A DNA stretch of 64,000 nucleotides from Pedococcus sp031456495 (GCF_031456495.1 NZ_JAVDUW010000001.1:1240001-1304000), one strand, 5' to 3'. Positions 1 to 10,269 are shown, counted from the stretch's first letter. Translations and numbers: made by a program. The notes: generated by a model not told the origin, from the letters alone.

Positions 1-90
1 CTTGGTCAGGTCGACGACCCGTGCCGCAGGCGGCTGGACGTCCCGGCGGCTCCGGGCCGCAGGCGTCTCGGTCGTGGTGGTGGATGTCAT
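1..90 (-). CDS. Probable ABC transporter ATPase, N-terminal fragment
   Basis: Thirty codons of a minus-strand gene that runs off the left edge of the window. The ATG at 88-90 has GGAG six bases upstream. The peptide starts with a Thr-rich, basic stretch and then reads ARVVDLTK, which resembles the first beta strand of exporter-type (LolD/FtsE-like) ABC ATPases with a short N-terminal extension. The Walker motifs are outside the window, so the family is only suggested. The 158 bp between this gene and the phosphatase gene presumably hold its promoter, but no clear hexamers were found there. Confidence 0.4.
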   Translation of the reverse strand, partial: MTSTTTTETPAARSRRDVQPPAARVVDLTK

Positions 91-248
91 CTCAGGCTCC
101 CGGCTCACAGTGGTTTCCCCTTCTCCTCCACGGTAGGGACGACGCCGTCCCGGGACCCTCGGGTTCGACCCTGACCTCACCCTGAGGAAACCCCGAACCT
201 CCCGGCTTCGTTCCCGGGGGGGACCGGGGCGGTTCGTCGCAGCGGGGG

Positions 249-1937
249 TCAGGAGATGGCCACCCGGGCGACCTGCCGCGTGTCCGGCTGGTCGTAGCGC
301 TCACCGCGGACCTCGCCGGCGTCCCACCGCACGACCAGGCCGCGACCGCGGACCTCGAGCGTGGCGAGGGTGTTGTCGAACCACGGGCCGTGCGTGACGG
401 TCCACGGGTACGGCGCCGTCGGCACCTTGTCGGTGTGCCGGACGACGAGCTCCATCGGCTTGGCCAGCCGCTTGCCGAGGAAGGCCTGGGCGATGCGGAC
501 CTTGCGCGGCAACGGGTTCCGGATCGGCGAGCAGACGAGCTGCACGACCTTGCTGCTGCCGGGCTCCAGGCTCGACGGGGTGATCTCGGTGACGTAGGAG
601 TTGTGCACGTCACCGGACAGGAACGTGATCGTCCCCGGCCGCTTGCCCCGGCGGCCACCGGCGACCTCGGTCACCATGTCCATGACGCGCAGGAAGCCCT
701 CCTGGAAGGCCGCCCAGTGCTCGAGGTCGACGGCGCGGCGCATCTTCTCTCCCCAGACGGCCACCCGGTGGCCCCAGGCGCCGTTGGCCATCGCCTCGTT
801 GATGGCCTCGAGGTCGTGGATGCCCTGCGCCATGAGGAACGGCAGCGAGGTGCCGACGAACAGGTGGTCGACGTCGCCGCGCATCTGCTCGTCGAGCCAC
901 GCCATCTCGTCGTCGTCCAGGATCGAGCGGTGGCCGGGCTTGAGCACCCGGGCAGCGCGCGAGTCGACGACCACGAGGCGCGACTCGCCGAGGTCGCGGC
1001 TGTAGCTCCAGCGGTAGGTCTCCGGTTGGCGGTCGACCCGGTCCGCGAAGGCGTCGAGCGTCTCCGTGAGGTCGACCTCGTCGTCGCCCTCGTGACCCGC
1101 GACGAGCTGCCACAGCTCGTCGCCCGCGAGCTCGTCGGGCGAGAGGTTGCCCAGGTGCTGGTAGACCCAGTACGACGCGAGGCCACCGACGATGCGGTCG
1201 TGCCACCACGGCGTCGCGTTGATCTCGCGGTGCCACGACAGCGAGGTGTTCCAGTCGTCCCGGATGTCGTGGTCGTCGAAGATCATCGCGCTGGGCAGCG
1301 TCGAGAGCAGCCACCGGTTGAGCGGGTCCGACCAGGCGAGCAGGTACAGGTGGGCGTACTCGTCGTAGTCCTTGAGCTCCTCGCCCGGCGGCTCGTCGAG
1401 GCTGCGCCGCGAGGCGATGTAGGCGCGCATCTCCTCGGAGGTCTCGTCGGCATACACCTGGTCGCCGAGGAAGGCCACGAGGTGCGGCCACTCGCCCGCC
1501 TGCCGCTCCGGCCGGCTGAGGTGGTAGGCCATCGCCCGCAGGGCGTCGACGCCGTTGCTGGCGTTGCCCTCCTTGTCGTGCGGGACGCTGGTGCGGCAGG
1601 AGCCGAAGGTCAGGCGGGTCGGCTCGGACCGGCGCAGCAGCCGCACCCGGCTCGCCGGCAGCCCGGCGTACTGCGGCTCGGGCTCGGGCCAGACCTGCTC
1701 GCCGCCGATGCGCACGACGTAGTCGCTGCTCGCGCCCGCCTCGAGCCCGTCGAGGACCACGAGCGCGTAGTGCCGTCCGTGGGCGCCGAAGGTGTGCGCC
1801 TGCCAGGTCCGGTCGAAGGCCTCGACCTCGACGGTGCCCGCGTCGCGGGTCTGCACCCAGATCGTGGCCGAGGTCTCCCCGACGTACCGCAGCAGGGGTC
1901 CGAGGACGAGGGGCCCCTCGGGCACGTCAGTGGTCAC
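249..1937 (-). CDS. PhoD-like metallophosphatase / alkaline phosphatase D family
   Basis: 562-residue PhoD-family phosphoesterase. Residues 1-100 look like the beta-sandwich domain that precedes the catalytic domain in this family. Metal-site motifs are in the expected order: GSC at 112-114, GDQVYAD at 158-164, DDHD at 221-224 and SGDVH at 441-445. There is no signal peptide or Tat motif, so it may be cytoplasmic, unlike secreted Bacillus PhoD. Known members hydrolyse phosphomonoesters or diesters; the substrate here is not known. The start is a GTG without a Shine-Dalgarno sequence, and TAGAAC lies 6 nt upstream, so a leaderless mRNA is possible. The gene stands alone and points away from groEL. 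Confidence 0.85.
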   Translation of the reverse strand: MTTDVPEGPLVLGPLLRYVGETSATIWVQTRDAGTVEVEAFDRTWQAHTFGAHGRHYALVVLDGLEAGASSDYVVRIGGEQVWPEPEPQYAGLPASRVRLLRRSEPTRLTFGSCRTSVPHDKEGNASNGVDALRAMAYHLSRPERQAGEWPHLVAFLGDQVYADETSEEMRAYIASRRSLDEPPGEELKDYDEYAHLYLLAWSDPLNRWLLSTLPSAMIFDDHDIRDDWNTSLSWHREINATPWWHDRIVGGLASYWVYQHLGNLSPDELAGDELWQLVAGHEGDDEVDLTETLDAFADRVDRQPETYRWSYSRDLGESRLVVVDSRAARVLKPGHRSILDDDEMAWLDEQMRGDVDHLFVGTSLPFLMAQGIHDLEAINEAMANGAWGHRVAVWGEKMRRAVDLEHWAAFQEGFLRVMDMVTEVAGGRRGKRPGTITFLSGDVHNSYVTEITPSSLEPGSSKVVQLVCSPIRNPLPRKVRIAQAFLGKRLAKPMELVVRHTDKVPTAPYPWTVTHGPWFDNTLATLEVRGRGLVVRWDAGEVRGERYDQPDTRQVARVAIS

Positions 1938-2022
1938 CGCACAGTTCTACACGTCCGCGCGGCCCGGGGCACCGGAGTCACCCCGACGGACCGGGAGGTA
2001 CGCGGCATACCGGGACATGCGG

Positions 2023-2054
2023 AAGGGCGGCCCACCCGGAGGTGAGCCGCCCTT
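2023..2054 (-). terminator. Hairpin terminator downstream of groEL
   Basis: A perfect 9-bp inverted repeat (AAGGGCGGC / GCCGCCCTT) separated by 14 nt lies 36 bp past the groEL stop codon. There is no T tract, as is common in high-GC actinobacteria. Confidence 0.7.
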
Positions 2055-2089
2055 GCGCGTATGCCGTGTGCGGCGAGTTCTGAGCTAGC

Positions 2090-3715
<1,626 letters not shown>

Positions 3716-3833
3716 TCGGGTGGTTCCTCCCACGCGAATCGATGTGACGGCCAGCGGGTGCCCGCGACGGACGGACCGGCACGCGCGGCTCATGTCTTCC
3801 GCGCATCCCGGACCTCACCTTGACTGGCCAGGA

Positions 3834-3860
3834 TTGTCACTCTCAGAGTGAGAGTGCTAA
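3834..3860 (-). promoter_or_regulatory. CIRCE operator (HrcA site), proximal copy
   Basis: TTGTCACTC, nine bases, GAGTGCTAA: matches the CIRCE consensus (TTAGCACTC-N9-GAGTGCTAA) except for two bases in the left arm. It lies in the groEL leader, downstream of the predicted -10. Confidence 0.9.
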
Positions 3861-3864
3861 CGCC

Positions 3865-3894
3865 ATTATTGGCACTCTCGGGTGGAGAGTGCAA
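3865..3894 (-). promoter_or_regulatory. Predicted groEL promoter
   Basis: On the minus strand TTGCAC (3894-3889) and AATAAT (3870-3865) are 18 bp apart. The distal CIRCE covers the -35 and spacer and the proximal CIRCE covers the start region, so HrcA could block both RNA polymerase binding and escape. Confidence 0.6.
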
Positions 3895-3895
3895 A
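3869..3895 (-). promoter_or_regulatory. CIRCE operator (HrcA site), distal copy
   Basis: TTGGCACTC, nine bases, GAGTGCAAA: second CIRCE element, 35 bp centre-to-centre from the first and therefore on roughly the same turn phase (3.3 turns). The core hexamers GCACTC/GAGTGC are perfect. Confidence 0.9.
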
Positions 3896-3956
3896 CGATG
3901 GGACGCGTGCGCGGAGGGCGCCCGCGGCGCCGGCCTCCGAGGGTGCGCGAGGCCGG

Positions 3957-4397
3957 TCAGGTGGCTTCGACGTCCATCGAGTCGAACACCAGCTCCACCG
4001 TCTCGGTGACCACCTCGCTGGACGTGGCCACCAAAGGGGAGATGCGGTATGCCGCGGGGAACGCGTTGCGGAAGCGCCAGGCCAGGACCGGGGACCGGGT
4101 CGCGTCGAGGAGGCGGACGCGCACGTCGCGGTCGACGTGCGGGTCGCCGTCGCGGGCGGCCTTCCACCACGTCCACAGCGACAGGTCGGTCGTGAGGCCC
4201 CTCGTCAGGACGAGGCGGGAGTACCCGGCCAGGCCCGGCTGCATCCGCGCCTCGTTGCTGCGGTCCGTGCCGGACCGGTGGGCGACCTCGTCCACGTGGG
4301 CGACCGGCAGGTCCACGCGCGAGAAGCGGACCTCCTCACCCGTGCCGAGGTCGACGGTGAAGTCCGAGCCCTCGAAGGGCTCCGTGGGAGCGGCCAT
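3957..4397 (-). CDS. Orphan phage T4 gp19-like tail tube protein
   Basis: 146 residues. The central part (LAGYSRLVLTRGLT, LWTWWKAARDGD) and the end (FRNAFPAAYRISPL, ATSSEVVTETVELVF) follow the conserved layout of the T4 gp19 / contractile-injection tail-tube family, including the Trp-rich segment and the closing NEV.ETLEL-like strand. The ATG at 4395-4397 was chosen because homology starts soon after it; a longer GTG start is possible and no strong ribosome site is visible. No sheath, baseplate, spike or ATPase gene lies nearby. Function is unknown; the gene may be a domesticated remnant or a distant partner of a tail-like system. Confidence 0.65.
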   Translation of the reverse strand: MAAPTEPFEGSDFTVDLGTGEEVRFSRVDLPVAHVDEVAHRSGTDRSNEARMQPGLAGYSRLVLTRGLTTDLSLWTWWKAARDGDPHVDRDVRVRLLDATRSPVLAWRFRNAFPAAYRISPLVATSSEVVTETVELVFDSMDVEAT

Positions 4398-4473
4398 GCC
4401 CCAGCGTGGCAGGCGACGCCGCCCCCGGTCGAGAGCCCCAGGCCGTCCCGAGGGGGACGCCGGGACCACGCGC

Positions 4474-4615
4474 CGTCACCAAACGGTTCCGCGCGGGCCC
4501 GACTCGTAGCCCGCAGCCGCGCACCCGTCACCAAACGGTTCCGCGCGGGCCCGACTCGTAGCCCGCACCCACCAGCGCCCCACGAAACGGTTCCACGCGG
4601 GCCCGACTCGGTGCC
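4474..4615. repeat. Three tandem copies of a 52-bp repeat
   Basis: Copies begin at 4474, 4526 and 4578. In the first two, 42 of the 52 bases are the same run in the same order. The third is diverged but keeps the AAACGGTTCC core in register (cores at 4481, 4533 and 4585). A GCCCC/GCCGC short repeat follows at 4615-4645. The array lies between the alpha-mannosidase stop and the tail-tube gene. It has no spacers unlike the unit, so it is not CRISPR. Confidence 0.85.
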
Positions 4616-4658
4616 GCGCCCCGCCGCGCCCCGCCGCGCCCCGCGCCGGTCAGGCGCC

Positions 4659-7600
4659 TCAGCTGCGGGCGAAGCGCAGGGTGATCACCTGGAACGGGCG
4701 CAGGGCCAGCGAGACGCCCTCGTCCGGGCCCAGGTCGGCGACGCCCTCTGTGGGCAGCGGTCGCTCGAGCAGGTCCACGGCACCCGCCCCCGCGTGCTCG
4801 AACCCGGCCCGCACCCGGACCGAGCACCGCCGGCCCAGCGACTCGTAGAGCCGGATGACCACGTCGCCCGACCCGTCGTCGGCCAGCTTGACCGCCTCGA
4901 CGAGCACGCCGTCCCCGTCGACCGCCACGAGCGGCTCGACCGCCTCGCCGCTGCCGCGCACGACCCGCAGCGGCAGGTTCAGGCGGTAGCCCTCCCGCAC
5001 CGCGTCGGCGATCCCGGCGCCCGGCACGAGGGCGTACCGCATCCGGTGCACGCCGAGGTCGGCGTGCGGGTCGGGGCTCTGCGGCGCGCGCAGCAGCGAC
5101 AGCCGCACGCAGGTCGTCGTGCCGCCGCCGACCCGCTCACGCCGCGTCACGTCGTGGCCGTAGGTCGAGTCGTTGACGACCGCGGCGCCGTACCCGGGCT
5201 CGCCGACGTGGACCCAGCGGTGGGCGCAGGTCTCGAACTTCGCGGCGTCCCACGAGGTGTTGGTGTGCGTCGGGCGGTGCACGTGCCCGAACTGCACCTC
5301 CGACGTCGCCCGCTCGGTCGCGACGTCGAGGTCGAACGCCGCCTTGAGGATCTGCTCGCGCTCACGCCAGTCCACCTCGGTGTCGACGTCGACGCGCGGC
5401 TCCCCGACCGGCAGGGTCACGAGCTGCGTCGCCGTCGAGGTCCCGAACCGGCGCACCACGCGCACCCCACCGTCGACCGCCTCCACCGACTCGACGTCCT
5501 CGAGGTCGCGGACGGCGTTGCGGTAGAACGCGTCCACGTCCCACGCATCCCACTTGTTCGGGGTGTCGGGGTGGACCTGCAACAGGTTGCCCGTCGACCC
5601 CGGTGCCAGGGCCTCGCGGCCGGACGCTGCGTCGACGACCGACACGAGCAGCCCGCGGGCGTCGACCCGAGCCATGACGAGCCCGTTGTCGAGCAGCCAG
5701 CCGTCGCCGTCGGCGCGCACCTCGACTCCAGCAGGTCGCGCCTCGCCGTCAGCTCCCGCCTCCACGTCGGCGGCCACCCCTGACTCGCCGTCCCGCTGCC
5801 CGACCGGAGCGGCGCCGAGGGCCGCCACCCCTTGCCGCTCGTGGGGAGCCGCGTTGAACGCCACCTCGACGTCGCCCTCGCCGGCCAGGGCCGACTGCGC
5901 TCGGGCGATGATGCCTTCGAGCTCGGCCGCCACCGCGGCATACGCCTCCACCGACTGGCGGTGCACCCACGCGATGGAGGAGCCGGGCAGGATGTCGTGG
6001 AACTGGTTGAGCAGCACCACCTTCCAGATCCGGTCGAGGTCCTCCAGCGGGTATGCCGCGCCGGTGCGCACCGCGGCCGTGGCCGCCCACAGCTCGGCCT
6101 CGCGCAGGAGGTGCTCGCTGCGGCGGTTGCCCTGCTTGGTGCGCGCCTGCGAGGTGTAGGTGCCGCGGTGGAACTCCAGGTACAGCTCACCGACCCACAC
6201 GGGTGCCTGCGGGTACTCCGCCTCGGCGGCCTCGAAGAACGCGTCCGGCCGCTCGACCTCCACCCGCGGCGACCCGTCGAGGTCGCGCAGCCGCGCCGCC
6301 CGGGCGAGCATCTCGCGGGTCGGGCCGCCACCGCCGTCGCCCCACCCGAACGGCAGCAGCGACCGCGTGGCGGCGCCCTTGTCGGCGAAGTTGCGGGCGG
6401 CGTGCGCGAGCTCGGCGCCGGACACCTCGGAGTTGTACGTGTCGGCCGGCGGGAAGTGGGTGAAGACCCTCGTGCCGTCGAGGCCCTCCCAGCGGAAGGT
6501 GTGGTGCGGGAACCGGTTCGTCGTGTTCCACGAGATCTTCTGGGTCAGGAACCAGCGCGAGCCCGACAGGGCCACCAGCTGCGGCATCGCGGCCGTGTAG
6601 CCGAACGAGTCCGGCAGCCACACCTCACGGGTCTCGACCCCGAGCTCGTCGAGGAAGAACCGCTTGCCGTGGTTGAGCTGGCGGACCAGCGCCTCGCCGC
6701 CCGGCATGTTGGTGTCGGACTCGACCCACATGCCGCCGACCGGCACGAACCGGCCCTCGCGCACCCGCTCCACGACGCGCTCCCAGACCGCCGGCCGGTG
6801 CTCCTTGAGCCACGCGAACTGCTGGGCCGAGGACATCGCGTAGACGAAGTCGGGGTGGCTGTCCATGAGGTCGACGACGTTGGCGCAGGTCCGGGCGACC
6901 TTGCGGACGGTCTCGCGCACCGGCCAGAGCCACGCGGAGTCGATGTGGGCGTGCCCCACCGCCGAGATGCGGTGCGCGCTGGCCCGCGCCGGGTCGGCCA
7001 GGACTCCGGTCAGCTCGGCGCGCGCCGCGGCGGCCGTGCCGGCGACGTCCGCGACGTCGACCCGGTCGAGCGCGCGGTCGAGCGCCCGCAGCAGCTCCCA
7101 GCGGCGGGCGTCCTCGAGCGGCAGCTCCGCCGCGAGCTGGCCGAGCACCTCGAGGTCCTGCTGCAGCTCCCAGACCTCCTGCTCGAAGACGGCGAGCTCG
7201 GCGCGCGCGACCCGGTAGAGGAGCTCGTCGCCGGCCGTCTCCGGGTCGCCGAGCGGGTTCGGCTGGAACGCGAACCCGGGGCCGCCGAGCAGCATCGGGT
7301 TCGACGCCGACTCGACGAACAGCTCGACCTCCTCGCCGCCGGTCGCCTCGTCCGCCACCCGGACCCACTGGGTGCGCGGGTTCAGGCCCTTGACCGGGGT
7401 GCCGTCGGCGCGGTGCACCAGGCCCTCGGCGTGGAAGCCGGTCCAGTCGGGGTTGAAGCCGAGGTCCAGCCGCAGGTCGACCGCCCGGCCCGCGTGCCGC
7501 GCGGGCACGGTGCCGCGCACGCGCCACCAGGTCGTGCCCCAGGGCGTCCCCCAGCGCTGCCCGACCTGCGCCGGCTCGTATGCCGCGGCGAGTCCCTCCG

Positions 7601-7733
7601 CCACCGGCACCGGCTCTCCGGGCGCCTCCCAGGACGCGAGCTGCACGGGCTCCGGCGCGGACCACACCGCCTCGGCGATCCGCCCGAGCATGCGGGCCAG
7701 CCGACCCTCGATCAGCAGCCGGTCGTCGTGCAT
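4659..7733 (-). CDS. GH38 alpha-mannosidase
   Basis: 1024-residue glycoside hydrolase family 38 enzyme, the usual length for bacterial members. After an N-terminal beta domain the catalytic domain shows HAHID (261-265, zinc ligands), WLPDSFGY with the nucleophile Asp near 375, and NQFHDILPGSS with the zinc His near 579. Beta domains fill the C-terminal half. It should remove alpha-mannose residues from oligosaccharides or glycan fragments inside the cell, as no signal peptide is present. The ATG at 7731-7733 has AGGAG five bases upstream and beats a start 12 codons earlier. No transporter or regulator adjoins it, so its glycan source is unclear. Confidence 0.93.
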   Translation of the reverse strand: MHDDRLLIEGRLARMLGRIAEAVWSAPEPVQLASWEAPGEPVPVAEGLAAAYEPAQVGQRWGTPWGTTWWRVRGTVPARHAGRAVDLRLDLGFNPDWTGFHAEGLVHRADGTPVKGLNPRTQWVRVADEATGGEEVELFVESASNPMLLGGPGFAFQPNPLGDPETAGDELLYRVARAELAVFEQEVWELQQDLEVLGQLAAELPLEDARRWELLRALDRALDRVDVADVAGTAAAARAELTGVLADPARASAHRISAVGHAHIDSAWLWPVRETVRKVARTCANVVDLMDSHPDFVYAMSSAQQFAWLKEHRPAVWERVVERVREGRFVPVGGMWVESDTNMPGGEALVRQLNHGKRFFLDELGVETREVWLPDSFGYTAAMPQLVALSGSRWFLTQKISWNTTNRFPHHTFRWEGLDGTRVFTHFPPADTYNSEVSGAELAHAARNFADKGAATRSLLPFGWGDGGGGPTREMLARAARLRDLDGSPRVEVERPDAFFEAAEAEYPQAPVWVGELYLEFHRGTYTSQARTKQGNRRSEHLLREAELWAATAAVRTGAAYPLEDLDRIWKVVLLNQFHDILPGSSIAWVHRQSVEAYAAVAAELEGIIARAQSALAGEGDVEVAFNAAPHERQGVAALGAAPVGQRDGESGVAADVEAGADGEARPAGVEVRADGDGWLLDNGLVMARVDARGLLVSVVDAASGREALAPGSTGNLLQVHPDTPNKWDAWDVDAFYRNAVRDLEDVESVEAVDGGVRVVRRFGTSTATQLVTLPVGEPRVDVDTEVDWREREQILKAAFDLDVATERATSEVQFGHVHRPTHTNTSWDAAKFETCAHRWVHVGEPGYGAAVVNDSTYGHDVTRRERVGGGTTTCVRLSLLRAPQSPDPHADLGVHRMRYALVPGAGIADAVREGYRLNLPLRVVRGSGEAVEPLVAVDGDGVLVEAVKLADDGSGDVVIRLYESLGRRCSVRVRAGFEHAGAGAVDLLERPLPTEGVADLGPDEGVSLALRPFQVITLRFARS

Positions 7734-7817
7734 CAGTCTCCTCGTCGGTGGGGTCGGGGTGGGTGCCACGTCAGGCGTCGGCCCGGGTGGGGGCCGGCTG
7801 CCGCCTGAGGTGCCGCG

Positions 7818-8864
7818 TCAGGTGCCGGGGAAGGCCGACGGGAAGGCGTCCCGGTAGGACCGAAGCTCCCCGTCGGCGGTCGTCGTGGTCGTCGCGGCGA
7901 GCACCGCGTGCCCGACGGCCCGGGTCACGCAGTCGCCGGCCGCGACCATGAGCGCGTGCAGGCGGACGAGGTCGGGCGCCGGGCGCGCCCCGGACGCGAG
8001 CGTGAAGAGGGTGTCGCCGTCGAGCAGCGTGTGCACCGGGTGGACAGCGCGGGCGAGCCCGTCGTGGCCGAGCCCGCTGACCTTCTGGCACTGCGCCTTG
8101 GTGAGCGTGGCGTCGGTCGCGATGACCCCGATCGTGGTCGCGGTGCCGGGGCGGATCGGGCGGTCCGCGTATGCCGTGACCGCCCGGTCCCGTGCCGCCT
8201 CCACGTCCTGCGGCCCGGGTGCCACGAGGTCTGTGAACTCGTCGGCGAGCGCCCACCGGGCGGCGTACAGCTCGCCCGTCGCGGGGTCGACGGCGTCGCC
8301 GAGGGCGTTGACCGCGACGAGGGCCGCCACCATCGTCTCGTCGTCGAGCACGGCACTGGCCGAGCCGATGCCGCCCTTGAGGCCACCGAGCCTGGCGCCG
8401 GTCCCGGCCCCCACGCAGCCGAGCTCGACCGGTGCGGCCGTCGCCACGTCGTGGGCGTAGGCACCGTCCTCGGCGGTGGGCGTCGCAGCGAAGTCGCCAC
8501 CGCGGCCGAGGTCGAAGAGCACGGCCGCCGGCACGATCGGGACCACCTGGCCGGGTGCACCCATCGGCCAGCCGCGGCCCGCGGCATACAACCGTCGCAC
8601 GACCCCGTCCGCGGCGGCGAGGCCGAACGCGCTGCCGCCGGTGAGCACCACGGCGTCGACCCGGTCGACGAGGTTCCGCGGGTCGAGCAGGTCGGTCTCG
8701 CGGGTGCCGGGCGCGCCGCCGCGGACGTCGACGCCACCGACCGCGCCGCCCTCGGGCGAGAGCACGACGGAGGTGCCGGTGAGCCAGCCGTCGCCGGTGC
8801 GCGTGGCGTGCCCGACCCGGAAGCCGGCGACGTCGGTGAGGGTGTTGGTCGGTCCCGGCCGCAT
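7818..8864 (-). CDS. P1 family (DmpA/NylC-like) self-processing peptidase
   Basis: 348 residues of the S58/P1 family, N-terminal nucleophile hydrolases that cut themselves into two chains. Family motifs seen are VLTGGSAFGL (74-82), GTGARLGGLKGGIG (154-167) and DGDTLFTLASG near 282-292. Thr285 is the likely cleavage point and nucleophile, by comparison with mycobacterial and NylC-type members. Known relatives are aminopeptidases or amide hydrolases; the substrate is open. The start overlaps the VOC stop as TGATG, so it is the last gene of a three-gene operon. Confidence 0.85.
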   Translation of the reverse strand: MRPGPTNTLTDVAGFRVGHATRTGDGWLTGTSVVLSPEGGAVGGVDVRGGAPGTRETDLLDPRNLVDRVDAVVLTGGSAFGLAAADGVVRRLYAAGRGWPMGAPGQVVPIVPAAVLFDLGRGGDFAATPTAEDGAYAHDVATAAPVELGCVGAGTGARLGGLKGGIGSASAVLDDETMVAALVAVNALGDAVDPATGELYAARWALADEFTDLVAPGPQDVEAARDRAVTAYADRPIRPGTATTIGVIATDATLTKAQCQKVSGLGHDGLARAVHPVHTLLDGDTLFTLASGARPAPDLVRLHALMVAAGDCVTRAVGHAVLAATTTTTADGELRSYRDAFPSAFPGT

Positions 8865-9292
8865 CAGTCGCCGCTCGCGTCGATGACGCAGAACCGGTTG
8901 CCGTCGGGGTCCTCCAGGACGACGTAGTCGTACTCCTCGTCCTGCGGGTAGGGCCAGTCCTCGACGCGGCGGGCCCCGAGCCCGACGAGACGGTCGACCT
9001 CGGCGGACTGGTCGAGGGCGTAGAGGTCGAGGTGCACGTGCGGGACCTCGTCTGGCCGGGTGGCGCCGGCGTTGAGGGACAGGTTCGGGCCGTCACCGGG
9101 GCCGGTCAGGATGACCCAGTCGGGCTCGGGGGCGTACTTGGGCCGGTAGCCGAGGGCCGGCCCCCAGAACGCGGTCGCGGCCGGCACGTCCGACACGTTG
9201 AGGACGATCGAGCCGATGCGCAGGCCGGGCCCGCGGTCGGGCGCCGCGGCGCCGTCGGGACCGGGAGTGGTTCTGCTGTCGGGGTCGGTCAC
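8864..9292 (-). CDS. VOC superfamily (glyoxalase/bleomycin resistance-like) protein
   Basis: 142-residue vicinal-oxygen-chelate protein. A short polar leader precedes the first beta-alpha-beta-beta-beta unit (IGSIVLNVSDVPAATAFWGPALGY). The second half has HVHLDLYALD and ends with VLEDPDGNRFCVI, the typical metal-binding closing strand. The GTG at 9290-9292 overlaps the stop of the upstream acetyltransferase as GTGA, which decides the start against a much longer reading frame full of Arg and Pro. Members of this subgroup include small-molecule resistance proteins and lyases; the substrate cannot be told from the sequence. Confidence 0.82.
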   Translation of the reverse strand: MTDPDSRTTPGPDGAAAPDRGPGLRIGSIVLNVSDVPAATAFWGPALGYRPKYAPEPDWVILTGPGDGPNLSLNAGATRPDEVPHVHLDLYALDQSAEVDRLVGLGARRVEDWPYPQDEEYDYVVLEDPDGNRFCVIDASGD

Positions 9293-9741
9293 TGCAGCTC
9301 CATCCGGTAGGCGGCCTCGTCCGCGGTGAAGCCGACCCGCTCGACCATCGGACGGGTGTGGACCCCGGCGGCCATCCGCACCGCCGCGAAGCCGCCGTCC
9401 CGCGCCCAGCCCGACGCCTCGGTCAGCAGCCGCTCCCCCACTCCGATGCCACGGTGGGACGGGCGGACGAAGAAGGTCTCGACGAGCAGGTCCGGCGCCC
9501 CTGTCGCGCGGGGCAGGGGCAGCGGCTCGACCACCCGAGCCTGGAGGAAGCCGGCGTGGTCGTCGCCCGCCTCGGCGACCCAGACGGGGAGCCGGCGCAG
9601 GTCGGCGAGCCAGGCCCGGGCATACCGGTCGAGGAAGCCGGGCTCCCCCGTCGCGCCGCGGTGGATGGCGCACTGCAGCGCCAGGGCGGCGACGACCAGC
9701 GCGTCGTCGGCCCCTGCCGTGCGGATCCGCACCTCACCCAC
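9289..9741 (-). CDS. GNAT family N-acetyltransferase
   Basis: 150 residues. The acetyl-CoA site is VETFFVRPSHRGIGVGERLLTEA (about 87-109), with the R-x-x-G-x-G loop, followed by the C-terminal strand MVERVGFTADEAAYRM. The start is GTG at 9739-9741. It opens an operon with the VOC and P1 peptidase genes, all overlapping by 1-4 nt, so the three products are made together. The substrate is unknown; the set looks like a small detoxification or modification unit, which is inference. Confidence 0.85.
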   Translation of the reverse strand: MGEVRIRTAGADDALVVAALALQCAIHRGATGEPGFLDRYARAWLADLRRLPVWVAEAGDDHAGFLQARVVEPLPLPRATGAPDLLVETFFVRPSHRGIGVGERLLTEASGWARDGGFAAVRMAAGVHTRPMVERVGFTADEAAYRMELQ

Positions 9742-9800
9742 GGACGGCAGTCAAGCACGCCCGACCCGCCCACGGCACGCACTGCGGCCGGGACGCAGCA

Positions 9801-9833
9801 ACGCCCGTCCAGCCTGCTTGCAGGGACGGGCGT
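9801..9833 (-). terminator. Hairpin terminator after the DUF3263 gene
   Basis: Perfect 10-bp inverted repeat ACGCCCGTCC / GGACGGGCGT with a 13-nt loop, 18 bp past the stop of the minus-strand DUF3263 gene. Confidence 0.7.
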
Positions 9834-9850
9834 GGCTGGCCGAGGGGGCG

Positions 9851-10141
9851 CTACAGCTGGATGCCGAGCCGCCGGGCGCTGCGTGCGCGCTGGCGCGACG
9901 CGCGCAGCCGGCGCAGCCGCTTGATGAGCATCGGGTCGGCCTCGAGTGCGGCCGGGGAGTCGATGAGGCTGTTGAGCACCTGGTAGTAGCGGGTGGCGCT
10001 CATGTCGAACAGGTCGCGGATGGCCTGCTCCTTGGCCCCGGCGTACTTCCACCACTGGCGCTCGAAAGCGATGATCTCGCGGTCGCGCTCGCTCAGCTCC
10101 GTGGCTGCGCTCGCGTGGTCCTGCTCGTGTGCCGCGTTCAC
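9851..10141 (-). CDS. DUF3263 domain protein
   Basis: 96 residues. The core LSERDREIIAFERQWWKYAGAKEQAIRDLFDMSATRYYQVLN is the actinobacterial DUF3263 domain, which is predicted to be an HTH fold (inference), followed by a basic tail rich in Arg (RLRRLRASRQRARSARRL). The GTG at 10139-10141 is preferred over a longer frame, with AAGGA upstream and a good promoter further up. The basic tail and helix-turn-helix-like core suggest DNA binding, but no function has been fixed for the family as far as I know. The gene is monocistronic, with its own terminator. Confidence 0.8.
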   Translation of the reverse strand: MNAAHEQDHASAATELSERDREIIAFERQWWKYAGAKEQAIRDLFDMSATRYYQVLNSLIDSPAALEADPMLIKRLRRLRASRQRARSARRLGIQL

Positions 10142-10190
10142 TCTCGGGTCTCGTCCTTCTTCGGCGTGTGGTGCTGTCCGTGCGGGCACA

Positions 10191-10219
10191 ACTATACGGA
10201 TCGAATCACACGCTTGTCA
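10191..10219 (-). promoter_or_regulatory. Predicted promoter of the DUF3263 gene
   Basis: Minus-strand TGACAA (10219-10214) and TATAGT (10196-10191) are 17 bp apart, a near-consensus vegetative promoter 50 bp before the GTG. Confidence 0.6.
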
Positions 10220-10269
10220 TTCCGTTCGCGGCAAGTCCCGAACCGCCTCGGTCCCGGTAAACCCACAGG

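Noticed and set aside
3716..3793. A longer GroEL start 26 codons upstream
   Set aside because: The added residues are not family-like and the internal ATG has a good ribosome site and gives the standard 541 residues.
4474..4615. CRISPR array
   Set aside because: Contiguous 52-bp tandem units without unique spacers and no cas genes in the window.
5832..7808. Long plus-strand frame opposite the alpha-mannosidase gene
   Set aside because: Rich in Arg, Ala and Gly with no domain; the minus-strand GH38 motifs are complete.
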